Shown: piece by piece, positions 8,730-17,035 of the stretch | How positions within the stretch are numbered: the stretch's first letter is position 1 | Layout: the number at the start of each line of letters is the position of its first letter | Source: Prolixibacteraceae bacterium | Lineage (GTDB): Bacteria; Bacteroidota; Bacteroidia; Bacteroidales; Prolixibacteraceae | Reading direction: 5' to 3' | NCBI GenBank assembly: GCA_027858715.1 | Contig: JAQICD010000143.1 | Location: 1-37,607, forward strand | DNA: 37,607 nt | Translations under genes and position numbers: made by a program | Notes under the pieces: generated by a model | Databases searched by the model: none | Told to the model about the DNA's origin: nothing | The model's input: the letters and a program-made list of their open reading frames with translations, nothing else

Positions 8730-9621
8730 AAGCCTCATACTTAGTGCAAAAGGCGAAAAAATTGGACTGCTGGTTATTTTGCGAAATATTACCGAAATGA
8801 AAAAGAATGAACAGGCGATAATTGATCAGGCTCGAATAGTGAAAGAAAAAAACAGCTTGCTGGAGCAGCGGCAAACATTAATCGAAAAGCAAAGTGAGGA
8901 ACTGACTCAATCAAATTCAGAATTGAAAAGATTAAATGCGACGAAAGACCGTTTTTTCTCCATTATTGCACACGATTTACGAAATCCTTTCAATGCGCTG
9001 GTTGGAATTTCAGAGTTATTGGTTCAGCAATTCAGGCAATTTTCAAATGAAGAGATTCAAAATTATCTCAACATAATTTATACAAGCTCTCAAAGTGGAC
9101 ATGAGCTTCTTGAAAACCTGTTGCAATGGTCAAGAGCGCAAACCGGACATATTAACTATGAGCCGATACCCCTTTCATTAAAAGCAGTCGTGTTTGAAAT
9201 TGTTGCCTTGCTTGAGGGCGAGGCTTTGCATAAAAAAATACACTTGCAGGTTGAAATTCGTGAGGATGTTACGATAAATGCCGACGAGAATATGCTGCAA
9301 ACTGTACTGCGAAATTTAGTATCGAATGCCATTAAATTTACTAACAGCGGAGGAAAGGTAACTATTGACGCAGATGTTGCGGATGATTTTGCAGTGGTTT
9401 CGGTTACAGATAACGGGGTTGGTATTTCAAAAGATGACTTGCAAAACCTCTTCAAAGAAGAGCAAACATATACAACACCCGGCACACAGGATGAAACCGG
9501 AAGTGGATTAGGACTATTGCTGTGTAAAGAATTCATCGAACATCATGGCGGAAACATTCGGGTCGAAAGTGAAAAAGGCAAAGGTAGTTCCTTCATTTTT
9601 ACGCTTCCTCTGATGAAATAG
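8707..9621 (+). CDS. Histidine kinase core, N-terminally truncated (likely pseudogene remnant)
   Basis: The frame encodes about 304 residues. It starts in the tail of a sensor/PAS-like domain (GLLVILRNITEMKKNEQA) and continues through a coiled coil. It then has a HisKA H-box (FFSIIAHDLRNPFNALVG) and a HATPase_c domain with N-box (LRNLVSNAIKF), G1 (VTDNGVGIS) and G2 (GSGLGLLLCKEF). The kinase motifs are all intact, but there is no input domain, membrane segment, receiver domain or normal start. The only early start is a TTG at 8707 inside the preceding fragment. The sensory half is absent, so this looks like the 3' survivor of a deletion that joined it to the propeller fragment. A cytoplasmic kinase without its sensor cannot be excluded. 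Confidence 0.65.
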   Translation: MVIISATKSLILSAKGEKIGLLVILRNITEMKKNEQAIIDQARIVKEKNSLLEQRQTLIEKQSEELTQSNSELKRLNATKDRFFSIIAHDLRNPFNALVGISELLVQQFRQFSNEEIQNYLNIIYTSSQSGHELLENLLQWSRAQTGHINYEPIPLSLKAVVFEIVALLEGEALHKKIHLQVEIREDVTINADENMLQTVLRNLVSNAIKFTNSGGKVTIDADVADDFAVVSVTDNGVGISKDDLQNLFKEEQTYTTPGTQDETGSGLGLLLCKEFIEHHGGNIRVESEKGKGSSFIFTLPLMK

Positions 9622-9638
9622 GTTGTTGTTAATTTTTT

Positions 9639-9646
9639 TATCTTTG
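9639..9646 (+). promoter_or_regulatory. Putative -7 box upstream of the CotH gene
   Basis: TATCTTTG matches TAnnTTTG exactly, 37 bases before the ATG at 9684. No clear -33 TTTG at standard spacing. Confidence 0.35.
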
Positions 9647-9683
9647 TAACGTTACTGGCTTTATGCCTTAAAATTGTAAATTT

Positions 9684-11303
9684 ATGTTGCGATATTTCCT
9701 GCTTTCAGTTCTCTTGTTCTACACCTTTTTATTGCATGCCCAAAACTTCACTTCGAGCAACCTGCCAATTGTAATAATCGACACACAAGGGCAACGAATT
9801 GTTGATGAACCCAAAATAACAGTAATGATGAAGGTGCTTAATTCAGGCGGCACAAATTATATCGATGATACAAATCATGAATACTTCGGGTATATTGGCA
9901 TCGAAATCAGGGGAAATACATCGCAAATGTTTGATAAAAAGAGTTTCTCGTTTGAAACTCGCGACGTGAATGGCGAAAATCTAAATGTCAGCCTGATGGG
10001 GCTTCCCGAAGAAAACGATTGGGTGTTGCAGGGTCCCTATGCAGACAAATCGCTGGTAAGAAATGTATTTGCTTATCATTTGGGCAATAGTCAGGGGCGC
10101 TGGTCGCCACGCACACGTTTTTGCGAAGTGCTTATAAATGATGAATATCGGGGTATTTATGTGTTGGTAGAAAAAATAAAAATAGACAAAAACAGGGTCG
10201 ATATAGCAACGTTGCAACCCGAAGATAATTCGGGCGACGAACTTACCGGAGGTTATATTATGAGCATCGACCGCGACAATCCGGGATCGTGGAACTCTCC
10301 TTTTTTAGGGCGCACTGGTAGTGTTGATGTTCCTTTTAGTTATGAAGATCCAAAATATGATGAGCTGACAAACACTCAGCGGCAGTACATACGGGATTAC
10401 ATTACGGCTTTTGAAACGGCATTACATGGTCCTTATTTTAAAGATTCTATTTTGGGATACCGGCCTTATGTCGATATTATATCATTTATCGATTATCTGA
10501 TAATGACCGAGCTAAGTCGCGATCTTGATGGCTATCGCGTAAGTGTGTATTTCCACAAAGATAAAGACAGTAAAGGCGGACGCCTGGTAATGAGCCCGTT
10601 GTGGGATTACAATTTGGGGTTTGGAAACGGAAATTTTATGGAGGCTCATAACCCTGTTGGTTGGACTGCCGACGGAATAGGCAATGGCGATTGGTATGAA
10701 GTTCCGTTTTGGTGGGATCGGTTCAGGGAAGATCCTTACTTCGATACACATTTGAAATACCGCTGGAACGAACTGCGCGAATCAACTTTCAGTAAAGAAT
10801 ATATTTTTGCTTTTATCGACTCATGTACAAATGTTCTGGAGCAAGCCCGTGTTCGTAATTTTCAAAAGTTTAACATCCTGAATAGTTATGTGTGGCCAAA
10901 TCCCTATATCGGCGTAACGTACGAAAATGAAATAATTTATCTGAAAAACTGGATTTCCGACAGAATCGACTGGCTCGATTCACAAATTGATTTAATTGAG
11001 CCCTCGTTTGAACCCGTGGGAACAAATGCAATTGCTGCAATGGGAAATACGGTTTCGGCTTATCCCAATCCTTTTGCTCACGACCTATCAGTACAGGTGA
11101 AACTGAAGCAAAGCGCGCAGGTTCAGCTTGATGTTTTTACATTAACCGGAGAAAAGATTACCTCGCAAAGCAAAGTATGCTTGCCCGGGAAAAATATTTT
11201 CAGAGTCGATGATCTTTGGTTTGGCCGTCGGAATGGCATCTATTTTTATGTTGTAAAAATAAATGGTGAATTTGCCGGAAGAGGCAAGTTGCTGAGAAAT
11301 TAG
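9684..11303 (+). CDS. CotH-family protein with T9SS sorting domain
   Basis: This 539-residue secreted protein has a signal peptide (about 1-20, ending HAQ). A CotH domain (about 25-430) follows, with IEIRGNTSQMFDKKSFSFE, DKSLVRNVFAYHLG and YRGIYVLVEKIKID; CotH proteins have an atypical protein-kinase fold. The C-terminal 80 residues or so (from AYPNPFAHDLSVQV through GIYFYVVKINGEFAGRGKL) form a type A T9SS sorting domain. The product should therefore pass the outer membrane through the type IX system and be cell-surface attached or released. Some CotH proteins phosphorylate secreted partners; here no partner is visible nearby, so the substrate is unknown. The gene stands alone between the kinase remnant and the HU/SPOR gene. 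Confidence 0.88.
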   Translation: MLRYFLLSVLLFYTFLLHAQNFTSSNLPIVIIDTQGQRIVDEPKITVMMKVLNSGGTNYIDDTNHEYFGYIGIEIRGNTSQMFDKKSFSFETRDVNGENLNVSLMGLPEENDWVLQGPYADKSLVRNVFAYHLGNSQGRWSPRTRFCEVLINDEYRGIYVLVEKIKIDKNRVDIATLQPEDNSGDELTGGYIMSIDRDNPGSWNSPFLGRTGSVDVPFSYEDPKYDELTNTQRQYIRDYITAFETALHGPYFKDSILGYRPYVDIISFIDYLIMTELSRDLDGYRVSVYFHKDKDSKGGRLVMSPLWDYNLGFGNGNFMEAHNPVGWTADGIGNGDWYEVPFWWDRFREDPYFDTHLKYRWNELRESTFSKEYIFAFIDSCTNVLEQARVRNFQKFNILNSYVWPNPYIGVTYENEIIYLKNWISDRIDWLDSQIDLIEPSFEPVGTNAIAAMGNTVSAYPNPFAHDLSVQVKLKQSAQVQLDVFTLTGEKITSQSKVCLPGKNIFRVDDLWFGRRNGIYFYVVKINGEFAGRGKLLRN

Positions 11304-11316
11304 GGATTGTATCATT

Positions 11317-11331
11317 TTTTGTGTCACAAAA
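11317..11331. promoter_or_regulatory. Perfect 7-1-7 palindrome, possible operator
   Basis: TTTTGTG-T-CACAAAA is a perfect inverted repeat with a single central base, just after the cotH stop and about 100 bases before the HU/SPOR gene. A one-base loop makes an RNA hairpin unlikely, so a DNA-binding site is more plausible. The cognate protein is unknown. Confidence 0.35.
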
Positions 11332-11376
11332 GGCGAAAGGTTATTAACAATTTACCGTTTCTGTTAATAAAAAAGT

Positions 11377-11407
11377 TTTGACACGGGTTTGAAATTGGTT
11401 ACTTTTG
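11377..11407 (+). promoter_or_regulatory. Bacteroidota-type promoter of the HU/SPOR gene
   Basis: TTTG (11377-11380), 19 bases, then TACTTTTG (11400-11407): both boxes match the consensus exactly and the spacing is ideal. The ATG follows 20 bases later. This is the best promoter match in the window. Confidence 0.7.
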
Positions 11408-11427
11408 AACAATAATCAATCGAAATT

Positions 11428-12321
11428 ATGGAGCTTGGAAAACATATATCATACTTACTGAAATTTCACGAGTGTGTTGTCGTGCCGGGTTTTGGGGGTT
11501 TTATCTCAAATTACAAACCTGCAGAGTACGATCGTACACGTGGTATTTTTTCACCACCCTCGAAAGAAGTTGTGTTCAATGCCAGAATAAAGAATAACGA
11601 TGGCCTGCTCATTCGTTATATTGCCGTTAGCGAAAAGTGCAGCTATGGCGAGGCTGAGCATGTGGTTGAACATTTTGTTGATGGCGTTTATCAATCATTG
11701 AATAGTGGAGAAATGGTAGATGTTGCATCGGTTGGCACATTTCATTTCAATCGTTCGGGAGCTATGGTTTTCGATGCAGTTTCTACTATTGAAATGGCAT
11801 CATCATACGGACTACAGCCATTTAGTTATGCAATGAGTACAACCGATAGTTCGATGCGCACAGTCATGCAACCTTATCGTGCTTCACGAACATTGAATAA
11901 GCGAAGAGAAGCAATTAAAATTGCTGCAGGTGTTGCGTTGCTTTTGAGCCTGTCGCTATTCCCGTTAAAGAATGACAATCCTTCGTTACAATCGTCAAAT
12001 GTAAACCCAATTCAGCTTTTAGCCCGTTCGTCAGGTGTGCTTGAAAACGATGCAGCGCTTATCCAGTCTGTCGATCTGGAAGAAATTCAGCAGGCTACAC
12101 CCTATGTTTTGATAGGTGGAAGTTTTAGTCATGAAGCAAATGCCAGAGATATGCAGTTTGAATTGACCGCCAAAGGGTTTAATTCCGAAATTATAAAGAA
12201 TAAAGATGGACTTTTCCGTGTTGTAATCGATTCGTATTTCGACCGGCAGGAGGCTATTAATGCAATGCGTGCTTATCGTTCGGGGCATCCCGGTTCAAAT
12301 GTTTGGGTAAGTACCCGATAA
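11428..12321 (+). CDS. HU-like (CCDC81-type) membrane protein with SPOR domain
   Basis: This 297-residue protein joins two ideas in one chain. The N-terminal half (about 1-120) resembles the bacterial HU domains related to CCDC81: MELGKHISYLLKFHECVVVPGFGGFI, then a second module with AEHVVEHFVDGVYQSL and the HU-like VGTFHF. A single hydrophobic helix follows (about 165-180, AAGVALLLSLSLFPL). The last 75 residues are a SPOR domain (YVLIGGSFSHEANA to GSNVWVSTR), a fold that binds denuded peptidoglycan at division sites. The topology would put the HU-like part in the cytoplasm and SPOR in the periplasm. The family is common in Bacteroidota and a link between nucleoid and cell wall is an inference. 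It has its own promoter, and a terminator follows it. Confidence 0.8.
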   Translation: MELGKHISYLLKFHECVVVPGFGGFISNYKPAEYDRTRGIFSPPSKEVVFNARIKNNDGLLIRYIAVSEKCSYGEAEHVVEHFVDGVYQSLNSGEMVDVASVGTFHFNRSGAMVFDAVSTIEMASSYGLQPFSYAMSTTDSSMRTVMQPYRASRTLNKRREAIKIAAGVALLLSLSLFPLKNDNPSLQSSNVNPIQLLARSSGVLENDAALIQSVDLEEIQQATPYVLIGGSFSHEANARDMQFELTAKGFNSEIIKNKDGLFRVVIDSYFDRQEAINAMRAYRSGHPGSNVWVSTR

Positions 12322-12349
12322 ATATTTATTATTACTCTGATACATTAAA

Positions 12350-12373
12350 GGCTGCCATTGGCAGCCTTTTTTT
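12350..12373 (+). terminator. Rho-independent terminator after the HU/SPOR gene
   Basis: GGCTGCC-ATT-GGCAGCC forms a perfect 7-bp GC-rich stem and is followed by seven T. It lies 29 bases after the stop codon of the HU/SPOR gene. Confidence 0.85.
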
Positions 12374-12385
12374 GTTCCTGTTTTA

Positions 12386-12393
12386 TACCTTTG
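12386..12393 (+). promoter_or_regulatory. Putative -7 box of the LD-carboxypeptidase gene
   Basis: TACCTTTG matches TAnnTTTG exactly, directly behind the terminator and 28 bases before the ATG at 12422. The -33 box is not convincing. Confidence 0.4.
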
Positions 12394-12421
12394 CACCTAG
12401 CGTTGTAAATATGAAAGTTTT

Positions 12422-13324
12422 ATGCAAATACCACCCTTTCTAAATTCGGGCGATGTTGTTGGTATAGTGTCAACTGCATCGAAGATTGAACCAGACGTAG
12501 TAAAACGTGTTGTTGCCCTTCTCGAAAATATGGGCTATGTTGTTAGAATTGGCAACAATGTGTTCGCAAAACACAACCAGTTTGCCGGAACCGATGTGCA
12601 ACGCACGGCCGATTTACAGCGCATGTTCGACGATGCCGATGTAAGAGCTGTTTTTTGCTCGCGTGGTGGCTATGGTACTTTACGAACTTTGCAGAATTTA
12701 TCGTGGCATGGTTTCGAAGCTCATCCTAAGTGGGTGGTTGGATTCAGCGATGTAACGGTTTTGCATTCGGCATTAAATAAAAAAAAAATTGCTTCGGTGC
12801 ACGGGGTGATGCCAAAATATTTTACAAGCAACAATGAGCCTTCGCATAGTTTCCGCACGCTTATGAATACCTTAACCGGGAAAAGCAATGAATATGCTGT
12901 GCCGGCATCCGAATATAATATAAAAGGCACAGCTAAGGCTGAACTTGTTGGTGGAAATCTCTCAATTTTAATGAGTTTAAGAGGTACGCCTTACGATATC
13001 GATCCCCGTGGAAAGATTTTGTTTATAGAAGACCTTGCTGAATATTATTATCATATCGACCGTATAATGATGAACTTGAAAACAGGAGGCATGTTGTCGC
13101 AGCTTAAAGGTCTTATTGTTGGAGGATTTACCGGTTTGCTCGATAACGATATATCTTTTGGATATTCAGTGCATGAAATTATTCTCGACGCGGTAAAAAG
13201 TTATGGCTATCCGGTGGCTTTTAATTTTCCCGCAGGCCATCAATCCGAAAATTATTCGATGAAAATGGGGTGCGACGCACAATTGGAAGTAAACGATAGA
13301 AGTGTAATATTTAAGCAAAAGTGA
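12422..13324 (+). CDS. ldcA: LD-carboxypeptidase (muramoyltetrapeptide carboxypeptidase, S66)
   Basis: The family removes the terminal D-alanine from muropeptide tetrapeptides during peptidoglycan recycling, in the cytoplasm. The 300-residue protein has the S66 pattern: GDVVGIVSTAS at the N-terminus, CSRGGYGTLRTL, and the nucleophile Ser109 in GFSDVTVLHSAL. The Glu of the Ser-Glu-His triad lies in the LVGGNLS to FIEDLAEYYYHIDR region, and the His in FPAGHQSENYSM. Length is normal. No signal peptide is seen, which fits a cytoplasmic recycling enzyme. It is transcribed alone, after a terminator and before a 131-base gap. Confidence 0.9.
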   Translation: MQIPPFLNSGDVVGIVSTASKIEPDVVKRVVALLENMGYVVRIGNNVFAKHNQFAGTDVQRTADLQRMFDDADVRAVFCSRGGYGTLRTLQNLSWHGFEAHPKWVVGFSDVTVLHSALNKKKIASVHGVMPKYFTSNNEPSHSFRTLMNTLTGKSNEYAVPASEYNIKGTAKAELVGGNLSILMSLRGTPYDIDPRGKILFIEDLAEYYYHIDRIMMNLKTGGMLSQLKGLIVGGFTGLLDNDISFGYSVHEIILDAVKSYGYPVAFNFPAGHQSENYSMKMGCDAQLEVNDRSVIFKQK

Positions 13325-13455
13325 TATTTGCAATGCTTAATTGTGTTTTGCAGTTATCTGAATAATAGAGTTTTTGTGAATGTGTATATATTTAATATGC
13401 TGATAATTTGGCACATACCCAGCAAGTCTAATATCTATTATCTAAAAATCTATCT

Positions 13456-13824
13456 ATGGCACCACACAACGATTTAGGACAGAAAGGCGAAGAAATTGCT
13501 TTTCATCATTTGCTGCAAAAAGGTTATAAAATTCTTGAGCGCAACTGGCGGTACGATCATGCAGAGATTGATATTATTGCACGTATTAAGAACATATTGG
13601 TTATTGTTGAGGTTAAAACACGCAGTGCAGCCATTTACGAAGAACCGCGCGAAACCATTTCGGATCGAAAAATTCGTTTTTTGGTTAATGCTGCCGAAGC
13701 ATACATCAACGAGAAAGACATTGACCTGGAAACCCGTTTCGATGTAGTGGCCATTAAGTGGTTTGGCGAAAATAAATACGAAATTAATCATATTGAAGAT
13801 GCTTTTACACCACTGGTGAATTAG
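13456..13824 (+). CDS. yraN: YraN family endonuclease-like protein (UPF0102)
   Basis: This 122-residue protein matches the YraN/UPF0102 family, which has a restriction-endonuclease-like fold. The key residues are present: the N-terminal GQKGEEIAFHHLLQKGY, the RNWRYDHAEIDIIA motif with its acidic pair, and VIVEVKTRS with the E-x-K of a PD-(D/E)xK nuclease core. The cellular substrate is not established; roles in DNA uptake or processing have been suggested for relatives. Normal length for the family. It stands 98 bases before dut on the same strand. Confidence 0.9.
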   Translation: MAPHNDLGQKGEEIAFHHLLQKGYKILERNWRYDHAEIDIIARIKNILVIVEVKTRSAAIYEEPRETISDRKIRFLVNAAEAYINEKDIDLETRFDVVAIKWFGENKYEINHIEDAFTPLVN

Positions 13825-13922
13825 TGATTGAGCCTTGTTTGCTGGTTTTTCGCAAATGTCGCTTTTCGCTTTTGTCGATAGATTATTTATCTTAGCAGAT
13901 TTTAAATAAACAGGTAAGAAAA

Positions 13923-14366
13923 ATGCAAAAATCAGTTGTGAAAATTATTAATAAATCAAATAATCCTTTGCCGGCATATAGTACAGCATTTTCGGCTGGT
14001 ATGGATATCAGGGCATCGCTCGAGTCGGAAATTGTTTTAAAACCGCTTGAACGAACTTTGGTGTCCACCGGGTTGTTTATTGAACTTCCGGCCGGACACG
14101 AGGCTCAGATACGTCCCCGAAGTGGTATGGCGCTGAAACATGGTATTTCAGTACTCAACTCGCCGGGTACAATCGATGCCGATTACCGGGGCGAAATTGG
14201 TATTATTCTTGTAAACCTGTCGAACGACGTATATACAATAAAGAACGGCGAGCGCATTTGCCAGATGGTTATTGCCAAACACGAGCATGTTGAATGGAAT
14301 GAAGTGGAAATATTAGAAGAATCGGTACGGGGTGAAGGTGGTTTTGGCCATACCGGCAAACATTAA
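13923..14366 (+). CDS. dut: dUTP diphosphatase (dUTPase)
   Basis: The enzyme hydrolyses dUTP to dUMP and pyrophosphate, keeping uracil out of DNA and feeding dTMP synthesis. The 147-residue trimeric-type dUTPase shows all five motifs: [35 protein letters not shown] (with the catalytic Asp), [12 protein letters not shown] and the C-terminal [12 protein letters not shown]. It heads a tight run with the TPR, DUF4292 and EnvC genes, an arrangement I recognise from other Bacteroidota. A weak TATCTTAG box stands at 13888-13895. dCTP deaminase is also in this window (33007-33525) and would supply dUTP. Confidence 0.96.
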   Translation: MQKSVVKIINKSNNPLPAYSTAFSAGMDIRASLESEIVLKPLERTLVSTGLFIELPAGHEAQIRPRSGMALKHGISVLNSPGTIDADYRGEIGIILVNLSNDVYTIKNGERICQMVIAKHEHVEWNEVEILEESVRGEGGFGHTGKH

Positions 14367-14378
14367 GGAGTAAAAATA

Positions 14379-16145
14379 ATGACCTTATTCAAATACTATT
14401 TTATACTATTATTATTGGTTGTACTTATGGCTTGCGGAACACAAAAGCAGGCAACCGATAATCAGAATCTAAACGAGAAAACAGAAAACAGTAAGCCTGT
14501 TGAACTTTCCGAAGAAAAAAGAATTGAATTCGAATATTTGTTCATCGAAGGGTTGAAGCAAAAAATGCTGGGCAATCAGGAAATGGCTATTCAGTATTTC
14601 AACGGATGTCTTGATATCAATCCTCAGTCGGCTACCTCGTTGTACGAGCTGTCGGGTATTTATGTTTTAAAGGGCGAAATTGTAAGTGCTAAACTGCTGC
14701 TCGAAAAGGCCATACAGATCGATCCATCTAATAAGTGGTACAAGCTTTTATTGGCACAGATTTATCAGGGTAACAACGAATATTCTAAAGCAGGCGAAAT
14801 ATATGCCGGGCTACTTCAGGCTGAACCCGATAATGTTGATTATTTATATCAAAGTGCGATGCTGTCGGCTTCGTCCGATCAGCCCAAAAAGGCACTTAAT
14901 GCTTATAACGAATTGGAGCGGGTTGTTGGATATAACGAACAAATTGCCCTTGCCCGACAACAATTGTATCGTGAAATGGGAGAGAACAAAAAAGCCTATG
15001 CCGAAATTCAAAAGTTAATCGATACTTTCCCCGATGTGCCCGAGTATCATGGCGTAATGGCCGATATGTACAAGGAAGACGGAAAAATGGAGGAAGCCCT
15101 CAAACATTATCATAAGGTTCTCGAAATGGATCCTTCAAATGGGTTTGTGCATTTTTCGCTGGCTACATTCTATCTCCAGGATAATAAAATTGATGAAGGA
15201 TACAGCCATGCACGAAAAGGCTTTTCAAACCCTGATGTAGCTATTAAAACAAAAATTCAGTTGTATTTGATGCTGGTTAACGCACCCGATGCAATAAGTT
15301 TAGATGATTCTGACATTGAAGAGTTGGTTGCGCTTATTGTTGAGGCACATCCCGATGATGCACGTAGCTACAGCATTATGGCCGATTATCTTATTCAGCA
15401 AAAGCGCAGCGAAGAGGCTCGTGATTATATGCTTAAAGCGTTGGATGTGAGTTCAGACAATTATCAGCTTTGGGAGCAACTGCTCATGATTGATAATGAA
15501 TTACTCGATTTTGAAAGCATGGCCAAACACAGCGAAAAAGCCATTAGCTTATTTCCTTCTCAACCATTGCTCTATGTTCTAAATGCAGTGGCAAATCTTC
15601 AGCTTAAAGAATATCAGAAGGTTCTGAAATCCCTCGAAAGTGGCCAGCTTTATGTGGCCGATAACAAACGAATGGCAGGCCAGTTCGAAATGTACCGTGC
15701 CGAAGCTTATTATAATCTCGGCGAAAAAGAAAAGGCCTTTTCATCTTTTGATAAGGCCATCGGGATAAATTCGGAAAACTACATGGCTTTAAACAATTAT
15801 GCTTATTATCTTTCGGAATTAGGGGTTGAACTCGAAAAAGCCGAAGTTATGAGTGGCAGGGTAGTACAGGTACATCCCGATAACCCTACTTACCTCGATA
15901 CACATGCCTGGGTTTTGTTCAAAAAGGGCGAATATCGGTTGGCAAAGTTTTATATGGATACGGCTATGCAAAACGGTGGCGACGAAAGTGATGTAGTTAT
16001 AGAGCATTATGGCGATATTCATTATAAACTGGGCGATGTTGAAAATGCCTTGAAATACTGGAGGCAGTCGCTTGAAATGGGAAATAGTTCGAAACTTTTG
16101 AAGAAAAAAATTGAGGAAAAACGTTACATTGAAGGGGAAGAATAG
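14379..16145 (+). CDS. TPR-repeat lipoprotein
   Basis: This 588-residue protein begins with a signal peptide and lipobox (LLLVVLMAC, Cys19), then a polar linker. Many tetratricopeptide repeats run from about residue 45 to the end. Examples are NQEMAIQYFNGCLDINPQS, AKLLLEKAIQIDPSNKWYK, MEEALKHYHKVLEMDPSNG and KEKAFSSFDKAIGINSENY. TPRs act as protein-binding scaffolds; this one faces the periplasm from a membrane anchor, but its partner is unknown. An AAGGAG ribosome-binding site 8 bases before the ATG is unusually clear for this phylum. The gene follows dut by 12 bases and the next gene starts 2 bases after its stop, so it is cotranscribed with an envelope cluster. Confidence 0.88.
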   Translation: MTLFKYYFILLLLVVLMACGTQKQATDNQNLNEKTENSKPVELSEEKRIEFEYLFIEGLKQKMLGNQEMAIQYFNGCLDINPQSATSLYELSGIYVLKGEIVSAKLLLEKAIQIDPSNKWYKLLLAQIYQGNNEYSKAGEIYAGLLQAEPDNVDYLYQSAMLSASSDQPKKALNAYNELERVVGYNEQIALARQQLYREMGENKKAYAEIQKLIDTFPDVPEYHGVMADMYKEDGKMEEALKHYHKVLEMDPSNGFVHFSLATFYLQDNKIDEGYSHARKGFSNPDVAIKTKIQLYLMLVNAPDAISLDDSDIEELVALIVEAHPDDARSYSIMADYLIQQKRSEEARDYMLKALDVSSDNYQLWEQLLMIDNELLDFESMAKHSEKAISLFPSQPLLYVLNAVANLQLKEYQKVLKSLESGQLYVADNKRMAGQFEMYRAEAYYNLGEKEKAFSSFDKAIGINSENYMALNNYAYYLSELGVELEKAEVMSGRVVQVHPDNPTYLDTHAWVLFKKGEYRLAKFYMDTAMQNGGDESDVVIEHYGDIHYKLGDVENALKYWRQSLEMGNSSKLLKKKIEEKRYIEGEE

Positions 16146-16147
16146 TA

Positions 16148-17035
16148 ATGTTGATTAAAAATAGAGTTATAAAGGGGGAGTGGGTAATTTTATTTGTTTT
16201 TATGGCTGTTGTTACCTCGTGTAGCACTGTTCTAAAAACCACAACTGATGTTGTGAAGCCAATGGATGCAGCTAAGATTTTACGTAAAGTAAACCGCGAA
16301 GTGCCCAAATACAGAACGTATGAGATTGATCGTGTTGTAGTTACAATTCTCGATGGCGAAATTCGTAACTCGTTTACGGGGCAAATTAGAATAGAAAAAG
16401 ATAAACAGGCATTAGTTACTGTACGAAAGATGAACATGCCACTGGCACGCGGCTACATGTCTGCTGATAGTTTAAAACTGGTGAATTTTATCGAAAGAAA
16501 TTATATTAGCGACGATGTTGGTGTTTTGAAACAATTGCTAGGTTTTAATCTTGAATTTGCTGTTTTACAGGCACTATTAACAGCCGATGCAGCTTCTTTT
16601 ATTGGAAAAACGGATTTTGAACGTGAAATGGTTTCAAGCATTGATAGTTTTATGTATCGTATTGATAGCCATTTAAGTCGAGATGTAAGTAGTGCAGTAA
16701 GGCAGGGAAATACCAGGCAATTGTTGCGTTATATGGAAGAACTTGACAACAGCGAATTTGTAAAATATTCGGTATGGATAGATCCGCAACTGTTTGTAGT
16801 TCGCAAATTGCTGATTAACGATATCAAAAAGCAGCAGGATATAACAATTTTGTACGACAATTATCAAAAAGTAGGGCGAAGCTATTTTCCTCAAACTACC
16901 AATGTTACTGTTGATACAGCTTTTGGGAGAGTGAGTCTGAACCTGAAAATGAGCAGGCAGGCTGTTAATAAAGCCCGGGATTTTGAGTTTAGCATTCCAA
17001 GCAAGTACGATAAATTAGTGTTACCACGCAATTAG
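16148..17035 (+). CDS. DUF4292 lipoprotein
   Basis: This 295-residue protein has a signal peptide with a lipobox (VFMAVVTSC, Cys about 20). The body fits DUF4292, a Bacteroidota family probably related to LolA/LolB-like lipoprotein carriers: an N-terminal helix (AAKILRKVNREVPKYRTYEIDRV), then long beta strands including FTGQIRIEKDKQALVTVRK, and a C-terminal FPQTTNVTVDTAFGRVSLNLKMSR. The function has not been shown; a part in outer-membrane lipoprotein or lipid handling is only an inference from the fold resemblance. It sits between the TPR lipoprotein (2-base gap) and the EnvC-like gene, whose ATG follows its stop directly. Confidence 0.85.
   Translation: MLIKNRVIKGEWVILFVFMAVVTSCSTVLKTTTDVVKPMDAAKILRKVNREVPKYRTYEIDRVVVTILDGEIRNSFTGQIRIEKDKQALVTVRKMNMPLARGYMSADSLKLVNFIERNYISDDVGVLKQLLGFNLEFAVLQALLTADAASFIGKTDFEREMVSSIDSFMYRIDSHLSRDVSSAVRQGNTRQLLRYMEELDNSEFVKYSVWIDPQLFVVRKLLINDIKKQQDITILYDNYQKVGRSYFPQTTNVTVDTAFGRVSLNLKMSRQAVNKARDFEFSIPSKYDKLVLPRN

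Noticed and set aside
13420..13455. TCTA-rich stretch before yraN as a repeat array or regulator site
   Set aside because: Five TCTA units are irregularly spaced in AT-rich DNA; too short and loose to be more than composition.
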